Both the position numbers and the translations under genes were made by a program. Shown in pieces: positions 1 to 4,754 of a stretch of 6,507 nucleotides of DNA; within the stretch, counting starts at the first letter, position 1; the number at the start of each line of letters is the position of its first letter. Under the pieces are notes generated by a model. That model ran no database searches, was not told the origin of the DNA, and saw only the letters and a list, made by a program, of their open reading frames with translations. Source of the stretch: Candidatus Sulfotelmatobacter sp. (GTDB lineage: Bacteria; Acidobacteriota; Terriglobia; Terriglobales; Acidobacteriaceae); assembly GCA_030045935.1 (NCBI GenBank), contig JASIEN010000094.1, forward strand, positions 1 to 6,507. The letters are read 5' to 3'.

Positions 1-1
1 G

Positions 2-628
2 TACTTTCACTCGAAGCATTTGATCAATTCTATTCAGACGCGTTACGTAGGCGCTTTTCCCGGATGCGTAGCTGAGATCGCCGACGTTGTGGAATGCGCA
101 AAACACAGGCTTGACATCATGGTCGACCATTGCGGCTATGGGTGTTTTTCAAATCGCGAAGAGTTCGAACGCTACTTCCTTAAGATCCAGGAAAGGGCTT
201 TTCAGACCCAACACGTCGTAGTCCGAATGATAGTGTACGACCCTGCCCTCCAGCGGAGGAGTATGGAAAACCAGTTCAGGCCGGACTGGAAAAATATAAG
301 AAACAGAGAGGAGTTCCACGAATGCTTCTCGAAAGGGACGCCTCCCACAAAATTTGAAGAGTTCATCGAAGCATTAGCTGTAGAGGAGCAGAACTACCGG
401 CAGAGTCTAGAGACCGCGGGAGCAAGGATTCAGGTCAATTCGCGTGAAGAGCTGTGCTTCCTCTGGATAGCAGACGAGGAGGCTGCATTCTCGTTTCGTT
501 CTAAGGACGAAGGAGGAGATCGTGAACTGGCGTTCAGGACGAAGGATCATGCACTGATTGAAACCTTCTCTAAAGTATTCGAAAAAACCTGGGCAAGGAC
601 AAAATTGGCGGGTAGCCCGTCCTTCTGA
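2..628 (+). CDS. Unrecognised protein, 5' end beyond the window (possible PLD-like fold without HKD motif)
   Basis: The frame is open to the left edge, so the true start probably lies outside; the first internal candidate is a TTG at 20 with no clear Shine-Dalgarno. From that TTG the product is 202 aa. No signal peptide or membrane segment is visible. Hydrophobic strands alternate with helices: LDIMVDHCGYGCFS near residues 31-44, VVVRMIVYDP near 66-75, and ELAFRTKDHALIETFSKVFEKTW near 168-190. This order loosely recalls phospholipase-D-like domains and the C-terminal effector domains of TrmB-type regulators, but no HxK catalytic motif is present, so an enzymatic role is not supported. Codon use is unlike the right-hand genes: several AGA/AGG arginine codons cluster around 250-315 and the gene is AT-richer, which suggests acquired DNA. 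The stop lies 2 bp before repeat A1. The existence of a gene is fairly secure; the function is unknown. Confidence 0.6.
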   Translation, partial: YFHSKHLINSIQTRYVGAFPGCVAEIADVVECAKHRLDIMVDHCGYGCFSNREEFERYFLKIQERAFQTQHVVVRMIVYDPALQRRSMENQFRPDWKNIRNREEFHECFSKGTPPTKFEEFIEALAVEEQNYRQSLETAGARIQVNSREELCFLWIADEEAAFSFRSKDEGGDRELAFRTKDHALIETFSKVFEKTWARTKLAGSPSF

Positions 629-630
629 CC

Positions 631-750
631 TCGCTTTTTGTTTGCACTAATCCCTACGGAGGGTGCCCCATCCCTTCGACCACGCTCAGGGCAGGCTCTT
701 TCGCGTTTTGTGCGAAAGGGTGGCAGCACGGTACCCGCCAGTCCCACCCA
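631..750 (+). repeat. Family A repeat, copy A1, with linker to B1
   Basis: This is the first of three long copies of a repeat that starts near TTGTTTGC (638-645). It runs through GGGTGCCCCATCCCTTCG and ends after a hairpin, CTTTCGC-GTTTTGT-GCGAAAG (698-718; 7-bp perfect stem, 7-nt loop). A1 carries the variant CTTCGACCACGCTCAGG where A2 and A3 have CTTCGGCCTTCG(G/C)CTCAGG. The 32-nt linker after the hairpin leads straight into repeat B1, and the same A-linker-B order recurs at A3-B2. There is no T-tract after the hairpin, so it is not an obvious intrinsic terminator, although it lies just after a stop codon. Confidence 0.85.
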
Positions 751-967
751 TTGTCATCCCGAGCGAGAATGCTCGTTCGCGTTGTGAACGAGCATCGCAG
801 TCGAGGGACCTTGTGTTTTCACCTCTAGCCCCTGCAATTGCAGATAAAATCAGCAAGCGTTCTCAACTTCATCGCTCATTTTGGCTGCCGTGGGATAAGA
901 CACAAGGTCCCTCGACTCCATAAAACGATTCGCTGCGCGAATCGTTTCACTTCGCTCGGGATGACAT
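751..967. repeat. Family B nested inverted-repeat element, copy B1
   Basis: This is a MITE-like or REPIN-like unit. The outer inverted repeat is TGTCATCCCGAGCGA (752-766) against its perfect complement at 952-966. The inner inverted repeat is AGTCGAGGGACCTTGTGT (799-816) against 899-916, an 18-bp perfect match. Each arm also holds its own hairpin: ATGCTCGTTC/GAACGAGCAT (769-795; 10-bp stem) on the left and AAACGATTCGC-TGC-GCGAATCGTTT (923-947; 11-bp stem) on the right. The core of about 80 bp (817-898) has no counterpart in B2. No protein is encoded; short ORFs across it are repeat translations. The mobilising enzyme cannot be told from the element itself. Confidence 0.85.
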
Positions 968-985
968 GAGAGGAGACCCTTCATG

Positions 986-1099
986 CAGCTTCTTGTTTGC
1001 TCTATTTACACGGGGGTGCCCCATCCCTTCGGCCTTCGGCTCAGGGCGGGCTCTTTCGCGTTTTGTGCGAAAGGGTGGACAGCACGCGACCGGCAGTGG
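986..1099 (+). repeat. Family A repeat, copy A2, overlapping the 3' end of the kinase gene
   Basis: This is the second long copy of family A, with TTGTTTGC at 993-1000 and the same CTTTCGC/GCGAAAG hairpin near 1054-1074. Similarity to A1 seems to continue past the hairpin (CAGCACG followed by a related stretch to about 1099). Unlike A1 and A3 it is not followed by a B unit. It runs into the P-loop kinase gene on the opposite strand and supplies that gene's last codons and its stop. Its left neighbour is the right end of B1, about 20 bp away. Confidence 0.85.
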
Positions 1100-1592
1100 A
1101 AAGGTGATCAATCAACTCCTGTTCAGCTTCGGCAATCGACTTTCCCGCCGTATCAAGCACCAGGTGAGGCGAGGACCATTTTTCGTAGGTTCTGTGACAA
1201 ACACTTTCCCAGGTCAAAGGAGGGAGCCCGTCGAGGTCCGGCGTCCTACTTTCGATCCGCCGGCGGTGCTCAACCAGATCGGAACAAACCACTTCTACCG
1301 CAATCAACGGCACGCCCGCATTGCGCGCAACCAGAGACCATGACTCGCGTGTGATCTGCAGAGGATTGACTGAGTCAGCCACTACGACATGGCCCAACCG
1401 CAGGTTCTCTTCCGCCACCCAATAGGCAACGACATAACCGGCAGGACCGATGTCCTCCCGCAGCACCTCGGTTGTGCGAATTGCCATCTCGATCGTATCG
1501 ATCCGCAGATAAGCAGCAGCGTATCTCTTCGCTACGGCCTTGGCGAGCGTGGTCTTTCCGGTCCCGGGCAATCCCCCAAACACGATGAGCAA
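1041..1592 (-). CDS. P-loop NTPase, predicted small-molecule kinase (COG0645-like)
   Basis: The product is a 183-aa soluble P-loop protein. Walker A is GLPGTGKT at residues 7-14. LRID (Asp32) follows the first helix at the place where such kinases bind the phosphate acceptor or metal, and VVVADSVNP (Asp73) fits the second strand. The basic segment HRRRIESRTPD (109-119) resembles the mobile lid that contributes phosphate-contacting arginines. This layout matches predicted kinases related to chloramphenicol phosphotransferase and zeta-type kinases; the substrate is unknown. I chose the TTG start because Walker A then lies at the usual N-terminal position and a GAGGG Shine-Dalgarno sits 7 nt upstream; no in-frame ATG is seen nearby upstream. 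The last 11 to 19 residues (about S165-P183, rich in K, R, S and P) and the stop are encoded by repeat A2, so the native C-terminus was probably replaced. The catalytic core appears complete. Confidence 0.85.
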   Translation of the reverse strand: MLIVFGGLPGTGKTTLAKAVAKRYAAAYLRIDTIEMAIRTTEVLREDIGPAGYVVAYWVAEENLRLGHVVVADSVNPLQITRESWSLVARNAGVPLIAVEVVCSDLVEHRRRIESRTPDLDGLPPLTWESVCHRTYEKWSSPHLVLDTAGKSIAEAEQELIDHLSTAGRVLSTLSHKTRKSPP

Positions 1593-1599
1593 ACGATGA

Positions 1600-1604
1600 C
1601 CCTC
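1600..1604 (-). promoter_or_regulatory. Shine-Dalgarno of the kinase gene
   Basis: GAGGG on the minus strand lies 7 nt before the TTG at 1592. It decides in favour of this non-ATG start, since the upstream in-frame codons contain no ATG, GTG or TTG close by. Confidence 0.6.
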
Positions 1605-1645
1605 AAAGTTGATTGTACCGGGGCGGGTGGCCCATCCTCCTGGCC

Positions 1646-1766
1646 CTGTTTTCTGTTTGCGTTATTCCCACAGAGGGTACCCCATCCCTTCGGCCTTCGC
1701 CTCAGGGCGGGCTCTTTCGCGTTTTGTGCGAAAGGGCGGGCGGCAGGGCATCCGCCCAACCCTACC
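1646..1766 (+). repeat. Family A repeat, copy A3, with linker to B2
   Basis: This is the third long copy of family A: CTGTTTGC at 1653-1660, GGGTACCCCATCCCTTCGG around 1675-1693, and the hairpin CTTTCGC-GTTTTGT-GCGAAAG at 1714-1734. A 34-nt linker leads to B2, nearly the same distance as from A1 to B1 (32 nt), so A-linker-B behaves as one composite unit. It starts about 50 bp upstream of the kinase start codon. A2 and A3 therefore bracket the kinase gene as direct repeats. Confidence 0.85.
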
Positions 1767-1950
1767 CATTGTCATCCCGAGCGAGAATGCTCGTTCACGT
1801 TGTGAACGAGCCTCGCAGTCGAGGGACCTTGTGTTTCTGCTTCATGCTGATCCGCCGCCAATCCTCTCGGCTCGCGCGGAACACAAGGTCCCTCGACTCC
1901 AAAAGACGATGCGCTTCGCCCATCGTCTTCCTTCGCTCGGGATGACAATG
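1767..1950. repeat. Family B nested inverted-repeat element, copy B2
   Basis: B2 has the same architecture as B1. The outer inverted repeat is CATTGTCATCCCGAGCGA (1767-1784) against 1933-1950, an 18-bp perfect match. The inner inverted repeat runs from 1817 to 1835 against 1880-1898, 19 bp. The left-arm hairpin is GCTCGTTCAC-GTT-GTGAACGAGC (1789-1811). The right-arm hairpin is AAGACGATG/CATCGTCTT (1903-1929), different in sequence from B1's right hairpin but still paired. The core is only about 44 bp and unrelated to B1's core. The right arm is also the first unit of the 52-bp array that follows. Confidence 0.85.
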
Positions 1951-2164
1951 AAAGGGAACGATCCACTGCGCGAATCGTTTCACTTCGCTCGGGATGACAA
2001 TGAAAGGGAAGGCTCCGCACCGCGGATCGTTCTACTTCGCTCAGGATGACAATGAAAGGAAACGATCCCCTTCGCGGATCGTTCTACTTCGCTCAGGATG
2101 ACAATGAGAGGGAAGGCTCCGCACCGCGGATCGTTCTACTTCGCTCAGGATGACAATGAGGAGC
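1905..2164 (+). repeat. Tandem array of five 52-bp units derived from the B right arm
   Basis: The units are 1905-1956, 1957-2008, 2009-2060, 2061-2112 and 2113-2164, all exactly 52 bp. Each ends in an ACTTCGCTC(G/A)GGATGACAATGA-like half. The left halves alternate: units 2 and 4 begin AACGATCC, units 3 and 5 begin AAGGCTCCGCACC. Unit 4 forms a perfect AACGATCC/GGATCGTT stem. Units 3 and 5 keep only a short TCCGC-ACC-GCGGA stem. The right half of unit 2 matches B1's right arm over more than 30 bp. The last unit encodes, on the other strand, the final codons and stop of the GIY-YIG gene. Confidence 0.85.
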
Positions 2165-2480
2165 ATTTCACACGAGGCTCTGTTTCATACCAATCGGCAG
2201 CTAAATCGCGCCAACGTGGATTCTTACGCTCGATCAGCCACTCTTTCTTTTCGCGTCGCCAGTGCTTCAACTGTTTCTCGCGATCGATTGCGTTGGCGAC
2301 GTCGTCAAAGCTCTCCCAATAAACGAGGCGAATGCAGTTGTAATCGTCGCTGAATCCTTCGTACACATGGTTCTTGTGTTGCCAGACGCGCTTGCGCAGA
2401 TTGCCCGTCATGCCAACGTACAAGGTGTGGCGTGACACGCTCTGCATGATGTAAACGTAATAGATGTACTCGTCGCGCAC
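2145..2480 (-). CDS. Small GIY-YIG endonuclease-domain protein (YhbQ/UPF0213-like)
   Basis: The product is a 111-aa single-domain GIY-YIG protein, the fold of small nucleases that cut DNA through a conserved Tyr/Arg/Glu set with one metal ion. The GIY strand is YYVYI (residues 7-11) and the YIG strand is LYVGMT (20-25). The LRKRVWQHK segment (28-36) carries the catalytic-type Arg and His. Glu68 in AIDREKQLKHWRREKK is the expected metal-binding residue, and the NPRWRDL ending (87-93) is typical of this group. All key positions look intact. I chose the GTG at 2480 because it sits just before the first strand and follows a GGGGG tract; the frame stays open to an ATG at 2642, but those extra 54 residues are mostly translated repeat B3. 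The tail after about residue 104 (VKCSSLSS) and the stop come from the last 52-bp repeat. The gene lies between B-family copies. The true substrate is unknown. Confidence 0.87.
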   Translation of the reverse strand: MRDEYIYYVYIMQSVSRHTLYVGMTGNLRKRVWQHKNHVYEGFSDDYNCIRLVYWESFDDVANAIDREKQLKHWRREKKEWLIERKNPRWRDLAADWYETEPRVKCSSLSS

Positions 2481-2496
2481 CGGAAAGGCCCCCGTC

Positions 2497-2569
2497 GAAA
2501 ACACAGGGTCCCTCGACTCCGGAAGACGATACGCTTCGCGCATCGTCTTCCTTTGCTCGGGATGACAAT
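2497..2569 (+). repeat. Family B, solitary right arm (B3)
   Basis: Only a right arm is present. It has an inner inverted-repeat half with ACACAGGGTCCCTCGACTCC, a strong hairpin GGAAGACGAT/ATCGTCTTCC (2521-2551; 10-bp perfect stem, 11-nt loop with an inner CGC-TTC-GCG), then an outer end TTGCTCGGGATGACAATA. It points the same way as the right arm of B2. The matching left arm is absent locally; the nearest one is B2's at 1767-1837. It lies immediately upstream of the GIY-YIG start. Confidence 0.85.
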
Positions 2570-2648
2570 AGGAAGCAGGGTCGCATAGATCGGAGGGCGA
2601 ATATGTGACGACCCTCACACGAGTTTCCACAGGAGGCCACATGACGCT

Positions 2649-3158
2649 CTAAGCTGCTCGACGGGTTTGCGATGAGACTTGCGTTGTCGGAGGCTGGGTT
2701 GCCCGTCGCCGCAGCACTCCGCTGAGTGCGAGAGGTCCCGAGCCTCCGATGACAAGAGCCGCGAGACAAGCAAGATACAGGAGGTCAACTTCATAGCCCG
2801 GAGGGCCGAACTGTGCCCCGGCTGCCGTAACGCTCTGAAGTTTGATAGCAAGGAAACCGTATGGCAGTTGGGTGGTAAACATCGCGGTTACTAAAACCAC
2901 GGCCATGGGAATGCTCACAAGCGGTACAAAAGCACCTGCAAGAACTGCAGCTCCGCCGACCACTTCAGTCAGAATTGTGACCCAGGCCATCAGCTCGGGC
3001 GCAGGAACACCCAGGGCGTGCAGAATCGCTGCAAAGTGCACGGGGCCATGCACAAACTTGGAATATCCATGTGCGATAAAGCCGTAACCCACAATCAGAC
3101 GTAAGGGGATCGGCGCCCACCGCCGAAGGTTCGACGAGTTTTTCCAATAACCACGCAT
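2649..3158 (-). CDS. DoxX family membrane protein
   Basis: The product is a 169-aa inner-membrane protein with four predicted hydrophobic helices near residues 16-34, 53-77, 80-97 and 124-148. The N-terminal helix has the DoxX-like pattern R20...G24..F27..HG(30-31)..K34, and the second carries E65..GG..L..G75, as in DoxX/SURF4-type proteins. Family members are linked to redox or thiol-oxidative stress functions and to quinone-related complexes, but the partner cannot be told here. The length is slightly above the usual 130-150 aa, with a polar Arg/Thr-rich C-tail. The ATG at 3158 has only a weak GGGT-like ribosome site; no better start is obvious. The stop lies 6 nt upstream of an ATG that is in frame with the GIY-YIG ORF, so transcription may continue into that gene. 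The upstream gap of about 240 bp faces a divergent lipoprotein gene. Confidence 0.85.
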   Translation of the reverse strand: MRGYWKNSSNLRRWAPIPLRLIVGYGFIAHGYSKFVHGPVHFAAILHALGVPAPELMAWVTILTEVVGGAAVLAGAFVPLVSIPMAVVLVTAMFTTQLPYGFLAIKLQSVTAAGAQFGPPGYEVDLLYLACLAALVIGGSGPLALSGVLRRRATQPPTTQVSSQTRRAA

Positions 3159-3292
3159 ATCAAATACCCATACATCTGATTCCTGGCAGAAGAGAAAGTG
3201 ACGCCGCGAGCGGCTGGTTGGGGGCCTGGCCCGGCCTTTTGCCGCAATCTCATCTTCGCGCTGCCACCTTCCATGTCCCGCTTTCTGGGATA

Positions 3293-3323
3293 GAGCCTGC
3301 CCTGTGCGAAGTCGAAGGGGTGG
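3293..3323 (-). repeat. Inverted fragment of family A
   Basis: Read on the minus strand, this stretch is CCACCCCTTCGACTTCGCAC followed by AGGGCAGGCTC. It matches the middle of A1 (CCATCCCTTCGACCACGCTC, then AGGGCAGGCTC) with only a few substitutions. The CTTTCGC hairpin part of family A is missing; a weaker TCCC...GGGA pairing occupies that side (about 3275-3290). It lies in the gap between the divergent DoxX and lipoprotein genes. Apart from it I see no convincing promoter boxes in 3159-3398. Confidence 0.6.
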
Positions 3324-3387
3324 AAATTTGATTTCCCGCGCGTCGCCGACGTGGTTAGCGGTTAATCCGACTCCGCCCTTTTACCAC

Positions 3388-3391
3388 GGAG
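3388..3391 (+). promoter_or_regulatory. Shine-Dalgarno of the lipoprotein gene
   Basis: GGAG stands 7 nt before the ATG at 3399 and is the best-spaced ribosome site for the longest start. A competing GAGGA lies at 3468-3472, discussed with the gene. Confidence 0.45.
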
Positions 3392-3398
3392 CACTGCA

Positions 3399-4598
3399 AT
3401 GCGGTGCCTTTGTCTAGAGTTTTTATCCCCCTTGCCGATACATCCTCCGATGCGTCCAACCACAAATGAGGATTTCCTTATTCGATTGTGCTCCGCTCTT
3501 CTTCTGTCCACGGCTTTCCTGCTAGCCGGTTGCAACGCTACACCGCATACTTCTGTCTCTCCCTCGGCTTTGCGCAACTATCATGGCTCGGCGTCAATCG
3601 GCGATTTCCTCAGCATTACAGTCAACCCCAGCGCTCAGACTATTACTTACAACGACGCTTCCAACGGCGAGAGCGGCACCATTCCCTACACCGTCAACTC
3701 CAACGGCACTTACACTTTGAACAACCCCGGCGGCAACCTGACTTACGCCTACGAGATTCCCAACCATGCGGTGTTGATTCAGGCCGACAAAACCGGTCCC
3801 AATCGCAACACGCTCGCCCTCGTGACCGCCGTCGAGAGCACACAGATTTCGGCCTACATCTTCGAAGGACAGGCTTACAACTACATGCAGCTCCGGACGT
3901 CAGGTGGTGTCAACATCGGATCGATCACCATCAATCCGCAGGGTGCGGCTGCGATTTCGTCCTACTGGCCTTATGGCGCCCTCCGCGCGGGCAACGGCGG
4001 ACAAAGCCCTTTCAGTTCCAGCGGCTTCGACCTGGCCGATGCGCAGCTCGATACTTCCGGGACATTCCTCAAAATGCTTGATCCCGGAGGGTCGGGCAAC
4101 TACGACTACGTTTTTGGCACGGCCAACGGAGTCTTCGCCGTCGACAATCCGAATGGGACTATTCTTGGATTACTGAAGGCGGGTAGCAAGGATTTCCAGC
4201 CGTCTTTCGCTGGAATTTATACGGCGATGTATTACCAGAAAACCAACGCCCGGACCGGCAACAACAACAGGGAAACAGGAACTCCCGGCTTGGGCGACGC
4301 CTCCATCGTCGTTACCAGCTCCGGCCAAATTACGATCACGGACTCGCACGGCAGCCAAATGGCCCAAGGCACGCTCTCCGCCGTGGCGGATACGTCTTAC
4401 CTGTACGGTAGGGCTGGCGAGCTGCAAGATCCCTGCTGGGGACTATTCACCCTGCGCATAACGAGTGCTACTTCGCAGCAGGATGTGTTCGTCAACTTCC
4501 TGAACAACTCCATGCTGTTCTCCTCGTTCAGCGCTAACCTGCCTTCGTCACAAGGCGGCACTTACAATTATTTCTACGGCGTCGGCCTGAGATGGTAG
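3399..4598 (+). CDS. Predicted secreted lipoprotein of unknown function, beta-rich
   Basis: From the ATG at 3399 the product has 399 aa. A hydrophobic segment LCSALLLSTAFLLAGC ends in a lipobox (LAGC, Cys45), so the protein should be lipidated and anchored on the periplasmic side or in the outer membrane. The mature part is rich in N, G, S, T and Y with alternating strands (ITVNPSAQTITYND, GTYTLNNPGGNLTYAYEI, GSITINPQGAAAISSYW), which suggests a beta-sandwich or propeller. No catalytic motif or binding site is visible. The start is uncertain: ATG 3399 has a GGAG site but gives a long, unusual leader. ATG 3450 gives 382 aa without a good ribosome site. An ATT at 3480, 7 nt after GAGGA, would give a textbook 18-residue signal MRLCSALLLSTAFLLAGC, but ATT starts are rare. 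I recall similar orphan proteins from Acidobacteriota; no function is assigned. Confidence 0.8.
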   Translation: MRCLCLEFLSPLPIHPPMRPTTNEDFLIRLCSALLLSTAFLLAGCNATPHTSVSPSALRNYHGSASIGDFLSITVNPSAQTITYNDASNGESGTIPYTVNSNGTYTLNNPGGNLTYAYEIPNHAVLIQADKTGPNRNTLALVTAVESTQISAYIFEGQAYNYMQLRTSGGVNIGSITINPQGAAAISSYWPYGALRAGNGGQSPFSSSGFDLADAQLDTSGTFLKMLDPGGSGNYDYVFGTANGVFAVDNPNGTILGLLKAGSKDFQPSFAGIYTAMYYQKTNARTGNNNRETGTPGLGDASIVVTSSGQITITDSHGSQMAQGTLSAVADTSYLYGRAGELQDPCWGLFTLRITSATSQQDVFVNFLNNSMLFSSFSANLPSSQGGTYNYFYGVGLRW

Positions 4599-4626
4599 TT
4601 GCACGATGAGACAAACGTTAGGGTCC

Positions 4627-4649
4627 CATGTGGACGTGTGTTCCACATG
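4627..4649. terminator. Hairpin between convergent genes, possible bidirectional terminator
   Basis: CATGTGGA-CGTGTGT-TCCACATG is a perfect 8-bp stem with a 7-nt loop, 28 bp after the lipoprotein stop and about 105 bp past the stop of the convergent secreted-protein gene. No T-tract follows on either strand, so intrinsic termination is only a guess. It is the only strong structure in the 156-bp gap. Confidence 0.35.
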
Positions 4650-4754
4650 AAACCATGCTGTGCGCATGCCGAAGATGATCCAGCTCCGCAATGTGCCTGA
4701 TGGTCGAGGTATTTTGAGTCAGCGCTAAATCAAAATTCCGGAAAAATCTCGATC

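Noticed and set aside
698..718. Family A hairpin as an intrinsic terminator of the first gene
   Set aside because: A 7-bp stem without a following T-tract, and the same hairpin recurs inside a coding sequence (A2), so it is better treated as part of the repeat.
663..923. ORF across A1 and B1 (86 aa)
   Set aside because: It is a translation of repeat sequence (HPFDHAQGRLFRVLCER, SRDLVF), with no ribosome site and no known domain.
966..1354. Two plus-strand ORFs opposite the kinase gene
   Set aside because: They are antisense shadows of the P-loop gene joined to repeat A2; the minus-strand frame has the Walker A motif and a Shine-Dalgarno.
1389..2049. Several ORFs through A3, B2 and the array
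   Set aside because: Low-complexity repeat translations in several frames at once; no coding signature.
1767..2164. CRISPR array
   Set aside because: The 52-bp units are contiguous with no unique spacers, and they are palindromic derivatives of a B arm.
2305..2769. Minus-strand ORF of 154 aa
   Set aside because: It overlaps the GIY-YIG and DoxX genes in another frame and reads through repeat B3; the competing frames carry clear domains.
3488..4081. Second-frame ORF of 197 aa inside the lipoprotein gene
   Set aside because: Arg/Gln/His-rich composition typical of a shadow frame in GC-rich DNA.
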